Source: Astrocystis sublimbata
Taxonomy: Eukaryota > Ascomycota > Sordariomycetes > Xylariales > Xylariaceae
Direction: 5' to 3'
Assembly: GCA_022453515.1 (NCBI GenBank)
Contig: JAJNNY010000100.1
Coordinates: 19,241 to 83,240, forward strand
DNA: 64,000 bases
The notes under the pieces are model-generated. The model searched no databases and was not told the DNA's origin. It saw only the letters and a program-made list of their open reading frames with translations. The position numbers were made by a program, and so were the translations under genes. This document shows, one piece after another, positions 9,700-21,036 of the stretch (positions within the stretch are counted from its first letter, which is position 1; every line of letters begins with the position of its first letter).

Positions 9700-12600
9700 T
9701 CATGACTCCTGCTTGTCCGACTCCTGCTTGTCCCCCTCCTCTTCAAAGATATCTTCTTGTTCCTCGCCGTCGCTCGCGTCCTCGACGTACTGCACTTCAT
9801 CATCTTCGCGTATAGGCTGCAGTTTCACCTCCTCCATCTCGACTGGGAGGCCTTGTTCTTCACGTAGCTGCTTGACCTTTGAGACCGTCATCTCGTAGAC
9901 AAAATTACCTAGATGCTCTACACCCTCCATAGTAGCTTCATTGGGAGCCGAAGTTCCCTCCTCTTCGGCCAAGACTCTCTTAGACGGCCACATCTCGCCC
10001 GTCGATAGCATTAGTTTGTCCGGTCGCTGGAGTAATAGCTCAAACGCAGACCGAAGCTCATAGCACGCCTCGAATACCTCTCTTCGTCCGACGATGTACA
10101 AGCCAAGGCGGGCACGGGAAAGCGCGACTGTCAGGCGCCGAATGTCACGAAGATATCCGACCCTCGACGTACGTGTTAGCGAGAGAATGATATCTAAACC
10201 TTGTTAGCGCGTGGTAATTTTAAGTACATAGCAAGTTAACTTACAGTCATTTTGTTCGCCCTGGTATTTGTCGACTGTCGTGACAATCTTCGGCATGCCG
10301 AAAATAGCCCCGTTCGAGCATCGAACGGCCAGGACGTCTTTTACAAGTGCTCTCTGGCCGGCATATGTTGTTAAAATACTAATCTTCGACGCCGGGTAAC
10401 CCAGTAGTCGCATATACTGATAAAGCGCAACGGCGTACTCAGCTTCACCCAGATTCTGAATGAAGTGCGGTGTGGGTTCCATCTCTCCCTGGCCTTTGTA
10501 ATCAGGTACGTTGATAAACTGATAGTCGTACTTGAAACCAGCGTTGGCAGTCCGAAATTCACTCAGACTTTCGACGTGTGGCAAATTCCCAAGATTCGGA
10601 TATCTCCATTGGTAGAGGGCTGCTATGGACGGTCGTGCACGACCCTGTTGGTCAAGTGTAATGACCGGTATTCCCAAGCGAACGAGACGGGAGAACAGGG
10701 ACTGTTCAAGATTCGCATAGTGTCTAAAGGCCAGACTTTGAATTACTGGCGAGTTCTGGTAGTGATCACCGCAGAGAACGACTCTCTGCAGGGCCAATTG
10801 TCCATCTTTGGGCTTTTGCATAGCCAACGGGATAAAGTTTTCAATTTCAGTAATCTGGGCGGCTTCTTCCATCACCACGTTGTCATAGTGGAATCCCAGA
10901 CCTGCAATCTCGGACCGCCGCATAGCAGCGTGTGTCGATGTCATAGCAATAATGCGAGCTTCGTTTGTAAGGAGGTAGTTGGCCTTGTCACGATCTCGTC
11001 GCAAGATTTCAAATGGCTGAACGTCCTCCAATTCCGAGAACATTTTCGATATGTGTCGGTAACATCCTTCAGCAACGTCAACCACTGCCGGTCGATCGTC
11101 TTCAGTAGGAAAAAGGGGTTGGGGTGCGTTGGAGAAGAATTGATGGAATGGGAATGCGCGTATGACATCTGCAGCGGATGAGCTCTCGTCGTTGATTATT
11201 TCTGTGAACTTTTTCCAGGTAGGCTGCACATAGACCGAATTGAAATAACCAGCCGTCTCTGCTGAGTTTCCATGAGCACCTGGCGCGCCCATGCTGGCGG
11301 CAAGTCGATTCACCTCATGCAGATACCGGTCTCTTATCTCCAAGAACGATTCCACCCGACCATGTTTACTGAAATTCCCGTCAGTGTCGAGTTCTTCCTC
11401 ACCATGGCCGAGTCGTAGAAGATGCCTCTCATCAATATCTAAAGCCACGATCTTCGCAAACAGCTGGTTGAGTGCCTGGTTAGAATGGGCTATCAAAAGC
11501 GTTCGCTGCTCAGGAAAGTTATGGTAGATATTATTGATGATCTGGGTTGCAACATCAGTTTTCCCTGTCCCAGGTGGGCCAACGATGACGGTCAAGCCTG
11601 GTTGAGTTCCAGACATGATTGCCTCGATCTGCGCCGAAGTGAACTGGACTTTGTTCAGCTTGGGGGCGTCTACTGGATAGGGCCCTAGGTTTGGTGGCTT
11701 ATACGTTGACACTTGATATGTTTCAATTTCAGCGATCATGGCAGGCTCCGCACCTCGTCTCCTCTTCTTGGATCCTTTCGAAGACAGCTCTTCCGGTGGC
11801 CTATCGACCGATTCAAGAAGGTATGGGGGACCGAAACTACTCGATACTTCAAAACCTGGTTCAATTGTCTTTCCGGGAAGACTAGCAACAAGATGCTGCC
11901 AGTCTACAAATGTGTCCCTAAAATCGACCTTGCCGACGCGATTCGGCAGATGCTTGTAAGTCGCACCGGCGGGATCCCCATAGCCAAGGAAGTTCTCATG
12001 TAGCCATGAGGCCAATGGGACTTCGGAAAGTGTCAGAGTCCGGATAGATTCGAGTACAGGTTTGAAGTTGTTTTCTCTACCGCTCCGGCGAACAAGGAGG
12101 TTGATTTGCTCGTACACGTCGGGTTTGCCTCTCGAGACACGGTCCGCATCCTCTTTATATGTTTTGGGATCCAGTCGTAGCTGCATTCGCCGGGTGGATG
12201 ATCTATTCGACCCATTGAAGTAGGCAGAGGGGTCCCTGATAGACTTTCCTTTGTCGTCTAGGATCTGAGCAACCTCAGCCGTGCGAACCGCAACAATCCC
12301 AAGCTTCTTCAACTCGGAAGTATTGTTATCGCTCCCGTTCGTTGCAGTTGTTTGCATGCTAGCATCCACAGCGACAAGGAAGACGACATCGTCGGGCCGG
12401 AGAGAATCCCACTCTCGTCGGACTCGATCCCCGAGTCGACGGAAGTCCAGTGAGATTTCCGCTCGAACAGCAGATGGTTTGTCGTCGCCGACCTGGGGCG
12501 GGACTACTTCTAAGATGGAAGGCCGGGACACGGATAGGGCCATCTTTGACGACCCAGCAAAACCGGTCTCACCCGAACGTCTCACTTCTGGTCGTAGCCG

Positions 12601-14094
12601 TCGTAGGACGTCACTGATGTCCTTCCTTATGCCGTAGAACGACTCGCACCGATAAAGGATCAGAGCCCGCCACAAGAAATCTCCCACGGACAGATACTGG
12701 AGCTTCAGCTTTGGTAGCGCAAGTGGTCGTGAGCCGTCGTAGTGATCGGTTCGTAGAATGCTCTGGTCGAACAGGCTGTCCTCGGTGGGGAATATGCTCA
12801 TCTCCCGGGCCGTTTCTTGAAATGTTTTCCGTTTCTCGAACGTCGACAGCAATACCTCCATCAGAAACCTCCTGTCAATAGCCACGCCGGTCGAGTCCGG
12901 ATAGCTTGTCCGCAACTCGAGGAGAGATGTGAGCTTCGTCAGTTCATCATCGGCTAAGATTTCAAGAAGATTTTCGAGATCACGCCGCCTATCAATAGAG
13001 GCATAATTCGAGAGGGCCAAGACAGTAAGCTTCTCTTTGAAGTGCCGTAGGGCTACCCTTTGTAGCTTTCCAAGGTCAGCGCAGTGTCGATCGTATGCTT
13101 CCATTCGGCTGTGTTGGGCCCCCGTCTGGTCGTCGATGGAGAAATGAACAAAATGGCTCAATAAAGAACATTGATCACGGAGAAGCGCATTGGCTTCGTC
13201 GTTGAACATAGGCGACAAGCTCAAGGCCGGTAATATGTGCAAATCTTGAAGCAAGGTGTTGACATATCGCCGCGTAGGGAGCTGACTCAAAAGATCCGTC
13301 AAGAACTCGACGAAGCGTTCGCAGTACAGGACCTGCTCCTGCGTACTCTTCTCTCCGTACAACAAATGCAGGAATTCTAGCGTGAGTGTGTACAGCCAAG
13401 CTCGTTCGAAGCGTAGGCGGGCCTTGGTGGCATCGTCGGCGGAGTCGTATCGCTTCCCTGCGGCTTTCCACGACTTCTTGAGCTGGGGTGTCTGTGCTAG
13501 CTTGGTCTCGCGCTTCGCATCGGACGAGAGGCTGTGCCAGATGGCGATGGACACGAGGGGTGCGCACTCCTTCCTCACGCTGTTCCAGTCCAGACTCTGG
13601 AAGGCGAAGATGGTGAAGTTGAGGAGGTGTGTGCGGACGGACCAGGACAGGGTCTGGTCGAGACTCATGGACAGGACGCGGGTGAAGAGGCTCGAGAACT
13701 CGGCGGGGCGGTCTTCGAAAATGGCCCATGTCTCGAGGCGCTCGCGGGCCTTGACGTTGGTCAACAGGGCGATCAGGAGGACGTGGAAGTTGGACGAGTC
13801 TTCGGAGTATCCGGGCCAGAGGTAGCTCTCGAGAGTCTGGAGGCCTTCGAGGACAAGCAAGGACTTATATGCGAAGGAGTCCTTCTCGAGGACGTCCCAT
13901 ATGTCCCGCTTCAAGACGTCGTTCTTGACCTTGATCTTGGCCTTGGAGGCGCGCTTGGTGATCTTCAGCCAGTGCTGGTTTGCCAGCTGGGCGAACTCGG
14001 ACTCACCCTCCAGGTCGGCAACGGTGGGCCGGGCGGGCGGTTTGTCGCGGGTCTTGGCCTTGGCCGAGCTCCTCAGACGCTTCGCGGTCGACAT
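9700..14094 (-). CDS. cwf11: Intron-binding protein Aquarius (spliceosomal SF1 helicase)
   Basis: Two exons, 14094-10245 and 10193-9700, joined across a 51-nt intron (donor GTAAGT, branch GCTAAC, acceptor TTTAG) give 1447 residues. The intron splits the helicase motif EQNDYIILSLTRT, which confirms the junction. Residues ~1-800 are the helical ARM-type scaffold of Aquarius. The helicase core has Walker A GPPGTGKT at about 840, motif II EEAAQ at about 1074, then GDHYQ and the Q-G-R-A-R-P motif. The tail is acidic and ends with a duplicated DKQES. Aquarius binds introns upstream of the branch site and helps remodel the activated spliceosome. ATG 14094 is used because the upstream in-frame start would be GTG. 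Normal length for the fungal family. Confidence 0.95.
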
Positions 14095-14953
14095 TCTCAC
14101 AGACTAGGGCCACCACGACCGGAGGCGAGGTGACGGCGAGGGTGGTGATGGTGTGTAGCTGGATGCGAACGAGGGCCGGGTCTCAGCACCAAGCTTGCGG
14201 GCGGGAAGCGCAAGACGGTTGCGAGACTGGGTGCGATTGGAGACGCATGAGACTCAGGACGTCATCACCTTTGAATGCGATGGCTGATTCTGGTGGTGGT
14301 GGACCGTGGTGGCGTGAGCTTGGAGTCTTGGAGTCTTGAAGTGAGCACGGTGCTTTTTTCGTAAGAGAAGGTTATAAGAGGCCGTGTTTTCTGGCCATGA
14401 CTGCCTCGTCGCGTTGCCCTTCCCCAGCTAAATTTACAGGTACCTAGGACCCTAGCACCCTAGCGCATGTCCGGCGCATAATGGGGCGCTAGAACAAATA
14501 TGGAATTCTGGAGTAATACCTCAGGTACTAATGGCGTATACCAATAACCACGGTTAATATTACTTTAAATATATATAATAAGGGTAGAGTTCTTTTATTA
14601 TCTCCTATTTTTTCGGTATATTTATTGTATTAAAATAAACAAGGTAGCAAACAAAGTCACTTTAGTAGACCTGCTAAAAAAGGGTATAAACTTTCTTTTG
14701 TCAATCGCCTCGCCTGGCACGATCACCGTTGCAGACGCCTACCAATCTAGGCGCGCTACCTAGATAGTAGTTTTACCTAAAGGCTTATCAGCATTGCTGT
14801 TACCATTGTAGAGAGGTAAACAAATTAATAATTATACATAATAAGTTTAAAGTAAGCTTATTACTTGATTATGTCTTTGTTTTATCAAAGAGCGTCGATG
14901 GGATTTGACTAGCAAGTACAAGATAAAGAACGTGATACCCCACGACCTTCTAT
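14095..14953. other. Intergenic region with an AT-rich island
   Basis: Promoter side of the Aquarius gene and 3' side of the chitinase gene. About 14510-14870 is markedly AT-rich (TA-rich runs at 14560-14650 and 14820-14870) next to GC-balanced flanks, which resembles a short RIP-degraded relic. No coding remnant or terminal repeat could be identified. Confidence 0.45.
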
Positions 14954-17900
14954 TCATTCCACATTGGGGTCAATCTTCCAGATCGCACAGTTTGAAGTGA
15001 CCGTGCCACCCTGCTTATACTGCGTACTAGATGTATCACACTTGTCGATCGCCTTGCGGAAGATGCGGCCACAATCATCCGAGGTGCCGGGTCCGTCAAT
15101 CGTGAAGCGGCAACCGTTAGTTACCGTGACTTGCATCGTCAGGTACTCCCAGCAGCCCGCAATACCGCCCGTGAAGAGACACTCGGCCACAGTGCCCCCC
15201 GTGACGTCGATGTTCTGCAGCCTGTACGTGAGCGTGTGCTCCGCGCCGTCGTTGCTGCCGTCGAGAATCCGGCCCTTGAAGTAGTTACAGAAGGCGTTGA
15301 CGCCATCGATCATGCTCCCTCGCGACGTCTCTGCTCCGCTGTTGTAGCAGTGGAGACTCTCGGTAGACGGGTTTGGACGGGGCGGAGTCGGGTTGGGGGA
15401 CGGAACTGATGTCGGGGGAGGCGTGGGCTTAGAAATCGTCTGTGTCCCTGACGCGCCGAAGTTGGGGTTGACGTATGTAGGCACTGGTAGCGCAAACTCC
15501 AAGGCACACTGCTCATCTTCGTCCTCCTCCTCCTCGTCGCCGGGGTCGTCCCCCTTGGTATCTGTCGGTTGGGGCTTGGCTGTCGTTGGTTTCCCCGTCG
15601 GCTTGGGCCCATCTTGTTCCGGCGGCGTGGGTCTTGGCGGCGGGCTCGGATCAATGGGGTCGGCAAAGTCGTTGCCGCCGTCTATGCAGTCGAGTAAACA
15701 CGGCTGATGACAGAAGATTAGACAGGGTTTGCCGCACCCCGACTTGCAGATGGGCCCCGGCTTTCCCGGCTTATATGTCACAACAGGGAACACCGCTGCT
15801 GCTACGGTCGTCGAAGTTGACTTGGACGTTGTGGAGCTTGTTGAGCGGGTAAAAGAATACGGGTATGGTGGAGGGGTGATTGTTCTGGTCACCGGTGGAT
15901 GTGTGACTCCTTTTGAGCTCAGTGGATTGGGGTCATCGATAATGGTGAACGGGGGAGGACGAATGCTTTCCGTGACGTAGAACGTCGACAAGACGGTGGT
16001 GGCTGTGCGAGTATCCGTGACGGTGTACTCCCATACTGGGATTGAGCTGATGACAAGCGGAGGGATCTTGAGCGTTGTTGTCTGGGTGATGCGTGTCCAG
16101 CTTCCTGAAATAGACCAAGCCACTTCCAACGACGTCGTGTAAGGGGGGAACGTGACTGTGGACGGCGTGGCGAGTGGAAGTGGAGGCAGAATAAAGGTGC
16201 AAGGAGGTTCGCAGTTGATGACGGGTGAGGGCTGCTTCCAGATCGAAGGATCTATGTACACGATCGACTCGTCTCCCTCGCCCTGGCCACCACTATTGCC
16301 ACCGCTACCTCCTGGATCCCCCGAGCTGGAGTCGCCAAGGCCATCCGGGGTGTTGCCGCTTCCCGCACCGGAAAACAGGTCGATGCTCCAAATCACCGTA
16401 CCGCCATAGCAATGGCTGCTTGTCCACGTTTTCTTCATGGCGATGGTCTGCAGATCGTCGTAGCCAACCCACTGATCGCCCCAGACAAGGTATTTCATCA
16501 TGGCCTGGGAGTCGAGGATGGGTTGGACGCCAATCTCTGGGATGATGATGGCTTGGATCTCCTGAAGAGACATGACGCCGCCGAAGTTAGTGCAGGGTGC
16601 TGGGTGACTCGTACCACTCCATTTGCAACCCACACTTGGGCATTGGACGTTGGCTACGGTATAGCCTCGACCGTAGTAGGCAAGACCCAAGTTGATCTTG
16701 CTCGGGTCCACGCCGTCGTACCATAAGGGCAGAGTCCAATTGTAAAGCTCAGGGATGTTGGTCTGCCCAAGAACGACAGGTCCAATATCCACAACAGTCT
16801 TATCCCAAGGGCCATGCAGGTCATAGGAGAGCAAGTTGAAGAAGTCGACGTAAGGTTGCATCTTGATGGGATCAAACCACCTCAAATACCAGTAGCTCGC
16901 GGGGATCGTGGCACTGATGCCGAAAGACGTGCCGTAGGCGGCTCTCATCTCTTTCAGAAGAGACACGAAGTTCTGTGTGTCGGCAGGTCTTCCGGCGCGA
17001 TCGGGTGCTCCTGGATACTCCCAGTCAATGTCGACACCCTGGAACCCGTACTGCTGCATGAACGACTTGACAGAGGCAATGAAAGTAGCTCGATTAGCGG
17101 CCGTGGAAACTATGTCACTGAATGTTGTTTGGGTCGGCCCTGGGTCATTGAAGTCCCAACCGCCAATGGAAACCCAAGTCTGGAGTTTGGAGGACTTGAG
17201 TTTCGTGAACTGGGTGTAGAGTGGTACATCGCGACTGTCCATGGGGACGACCTGAAAGCTCTTCGGGTCGATACTGACAAATGCGAGGAATAAGTGTGTG
17301 AGACCTGTCGTGTTGATCTGGGCCGGAGTTATGCGCTCGCATTGTCGAGAGTAAGAGTTTGAAACCTGGTAGTATGCCATGGTTCGGCCTAGAGCCGAGC
17401 TGCCGCCGCAGCTGGGTGCGTCGATTACCTTGCATGAGCCGAAACCTGCCTGGCACGGAGCAGAAGGCGTGGGAGATAGACAGAACTCGGCACCAGTCTG
17501 ATGAACCCTGACGTCAGCATCGATATCACTCATGGGGTTATTCGCAACGACTCACGCCACAGTATCCATAGTAGCTACAGCAAACGTTCAGGGAACAAGA
17601 AACGTTATTATTGAGACTATCGCGACCGCACAGAGCCTTCGCATCACCTGGAGGGTGGCGATCAGAAGAAGCTGAATAGAAGGGGGTATTGGCACAGATA
17701 GTACTCACATCCGTTAGTGCAATTTCCTTTCCCACAGTTCTCGGGTCCATAACCACATCCACCCTGGTTGTTACAACACGATCCGTCTGGGCAAGGACTG
17801 GTAGCACTGCATTGATTCTTCTTCTGTCGGGCAAAGACGCTATCGTTCAGGGTATAGTCCAGAGCTTTGTGATGTTGTGTACGACTTAGACTACCGGAAG

Positions 17901-19621
17901 CCGAAGTAGCACGCCGCGTATAGGTCGGCACTATGTTGGTGGGAAGACGACTCAATATCTGGTTCAGGTAAGGCACTACGTGAACTTTTGCAAGTGTCTG
18001 AATGTAGATACGCGCAATATCCACGAAAGGGAGCGGGGGACTGTCTGGCAACGTTTCAAATTGTTGGCGGACGGGCGAGACCATTGTGATGTTAGTATTT
18101 TTCTTTGATACATCGTTGCCATCGCGAGCGTTCAGGTTGAATTCGTCCCGGAACACTGCCGTCTGGAAACTTGTGTTCGTGTAAAGATTTTGCTGTATCT
18201 AGAAACTAATTAGACTGACATGATCATTACCTTGCTCTCGTGGCCGTGATACACCTTACCTCATCAGCCGTCATGGGTCTCGCATAGCTCATGACACTAC
18301 CGTTGCTGAACACCAGACCATAATTCATCAAAGGCGACTCGTTGGCCCGACCGAATATGTTGTTAACATAGGCTCCGTCAGCGTCTGACCATTCCACGTA
18401 GGCACCCGGATCATCATCGTCATCCTGCTCAATATTAGCTTTGCTCACTGCTAGGCGCAGCACCATTGAGAGAGTGATTCTGTAAGTAGTAGACGAGATT
18501 TTTGAGGCACCTACATTCCACGTTGTTTGAAATTTGAAGTTGATAAGGGTCTGTCCCGGGCTTAGCTGCATCAGAACATTTCTCAAGATGTTATGCGACA
18601 TCCCTTGGATGTCCTATAGCCCATCAAATTAGTACGGACAAGAATTATTAAGCGTTTCGGACAATATAAAGTCCCATACTTGCTCAGAGTTAACTCCTGC
18701 TCCCAGAGCTCTCAATTTGGAACTGCATTTGTAATTCTGGGGGGCACAGTAGGTATTTGCTCCACCGCCACCTTGCGTCGTCCTGTCAAGAATTGGTGAG
18801 CTGCACTTCTCATCGAGCTTGCTGGGACGTTGTTCATATGGTGATCCTACTCACGTAGCTGGCGGCCACTCGTCGCAAGACCAAAAGGTTCCGGAGGGGC
18901 CGTTGTTCGCTGCATTTGCGATGACATTGTAGCCCGGCATGCCAAAGGTCACACCATTCTAAATCAAAGGTAAGTAATCACACACATCAAGAAAACTTGG
19001 AAGGGATCTTGAACATCATATGTAACAAATGTGTTTACTGACCTGGGCATAGCGTTGGCCGACATATCCATTGCTATAAGACGAACCTGCAAGTACCACA
19101 GGCGGCTGATTGCCTCTTGGACATCCGTTTGCGGGATTAGTGTACCAGTTTCCGGGGCATGCCAAAGTTCTTCGGTTATCTTTATTGGCCGAATTGGTGT
19201 CACTGATCCCCAGAGTCAGCTCTTAGTTCGGTCTTCTAGTCTGTATTACCGCACGGCTCGACAGTCTCGGTTCAAGCTAGTGGAAAGGCATATATTATTA
19301 GGCTTTCACCCTTACTACCAAGTATTTGTGAGTGAATAGAACATTGTTGTACCAAGGGTTGTCAAGTTGTCAAGTTACCAATGTCAACGTTATGAAGTTG
19401 TTTCCCCCCGGAGTCAGTCCCGGATTTAATAATCCCAGATTACCGGCAGCAGCATTTCCAACAACCTGCAAGAGAGGGTTGACCGAATTCACATTTCGAC
19501 AGATAGACGGCAGCTTCGCGCAGTTGTATACGAGCGTTGCAGCTTGGCCATGCACTATGTCTGCAAGAAGACATAGTTGTAGAAGAATAACATAGAGGAA
19601 GGGGGATGGTGAAAACGCCAT
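14954..19621 (-). CDS. Secreted NucA/NucB-like, CBM18 and GH18 chitinase (killer-toxin-like)
   Basis: Nine predicted exons: 19621-19379, ~19219-19043, 18958-18855, 18782-18680, 18613-18515, 18424-18260, 18198-17709, 17647-17556, 17497-14954; ~1338 residues. A signal peptide (to about residue 25) is followed by a NucA/NucB-type DNase-like region (~30-230): NCAKLPSIC, NKDNRR, CDEWPPA at ~168-174, a Gly-rich turn, then N-x-x-Q...PGQTLINFKF. Residues ~260-430 are unassigned. Cys-rich chitin-binding modules (CCNNQGGCGYGPENC, VCCSYYGYCG) lie at ~440-515. GH18 follows, with the full DxxDxDxE signature (GVDIDWE, Glu ~651), as in subgroup C chitinases. Then come a Thr/Pro linker with a CxxxCGKPC patch and a C-terminal Cys-containing domain. 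Junction 1 is uncertain (acceptor GAG at 19220). All other junctions keep frame across motifs. Divergent from the LysM gene. Confidence 0.85.
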
Positions 19622-21036
19622 CTTGAGAACTAAAACCGCTGTGCGGGCTCGCGAAGAATCCCAACACACCTACAGAGTGTTTCTGAAAGACTACGGGAAT
19701 TGGGAGATAGTATTGCTTGAATTGATGTGCGGATAGATCCGCGAAGCGTGGTGGCGTGTACCGGCAACCGAGTTTCCGTTCAGCTCTGCGGTGCTCAAAA
19801 TCTCACTATACTAACAACGGGTCGTGACTGGTCTCGCAGTCTACGTTATCAAGCCAATCAAGGTCCGCTGCCCTTGGAGTAGCCCTAAAGGCTATACAGG
19901 CTGGGAAATTGCTATACTCGAAATTCGAAGTCACCGAAACCAGAGCAATCTAGAACGCCCTCATAGCCATCTCCAGCATAAGCTTACTCAATAAGACCCT
20001 GTGTAAATTAAGTCCTACAGAATAGGTGACCATTCTTCTCACACCGGTTTCAGTTAAGATCTCGTTCCAAGCCCGCTGAGTTGGAATAGCCCAAAAAGCT
20101 ATGCAGGCTGGGAAATTGCTACACTCGAAATTCGAAGTTACCCAGAGCAATCTAGAACGCCCTTATAAGTATCTCCAGCATAAGCTTACTCAATGAGACC
20201 CTGTACAAATTAAGTCCTGCAGAATAGGTGACCATTCTTTTCACACCGGCTCCGGTCAAGAACTCGTTCTAAGCCCGCTGAGTTGGGGTAGCGTAGCCTT
20301 GTCTTGCTACCGCAGATATATGTAAATATTTTTTTCGATATTTATAATTCGATAACGAAACATTCGTGTCAAACGATAATTATGGCTAGTGCTTATAGTC
20401 AAGGAGCTGGTTGAGAGACTGCTAAGTTTCCCGTCACCAACCCCGAATATAGTGATCAGCAGCATCGGCGAGTGAGGGGTGCCTAGGTGGCTTTTGGCCC
20501 CCATGCATGATGCATGGATGAATTACCTGGTAGCAAGCTCCTGCAGCCTGCAGGAGTTGCCATCAATGTTTTCTACTTGGTCAGAATACTGAAGGTGACC
20601 TCGGCTTAGTTACACTGGTCCTTAGAGTATTTCTTAGTCACCAACACCGGCAGCTCGACGGGCAATAGGCAATAAGACGCGAGGGTGGTCTGTCCAAGCT
20701 TTTACCAAGCTTTCTGAACTTCTAAAAATAGCCTTGCTTCAAGAATCGTTGGGGAAAAACACATCATTCTACGAGGCTTGCTATAATTTCAATATTTTGG
20801 AGAAATGCCTCCCCCTTCGGGTGGCATCTCGCGTTGTGATGAGACTAGCGAAAACTTGCATATGCGAATGGCGGCTTGCGTAAGGCTCTCACAGCAGGCA
20901 CACCGATATCCTTCTCATCATCTCCTTTGTGCTGTATCATTCGAGATTTTGCGCCAGAGATCGTTTACAATCCTGAATCTACACATAGACGAATGCGTCT
21001 CCCGCAGTGAGACATATTGATATCCTCATTATCAAG
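19622..21036. promoter_or_regulatory. Shared divergent promoter region of chitinase and LysM genes
   Basis: 1.4 kb between two start codons that face away from each other, so it should carry both promoters. About 29% of it is the tandem duplication listed separately. No other gene was seen. A short AT-rich patch lies at about 20320-20360. Co-regulation of the pair is inferred from layout only. Confidence 0.55.
19877..20290. repeat. 207-bp tandem duplication, two copies
   Basis: Copy 1 (about 19877-20083) and copy 2 (about 20084-20290) share long blocks, for example GGCTGGGAAATTGCT, CTCGAAATTCGAAGT, AGAGCAATCTAGAACGCCC, CTCCAGCATAAGCTTACTCA and AGAATAGGTGACCATTCTT. Differences are scattered, mostly transitions. 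The boundary phrase (CCGCTGAGTTGG...TAGCC) recurs at the junction and at the right end, with a diverged form at the left end. By eye identity is well above 80%. Confidence 0.85.
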
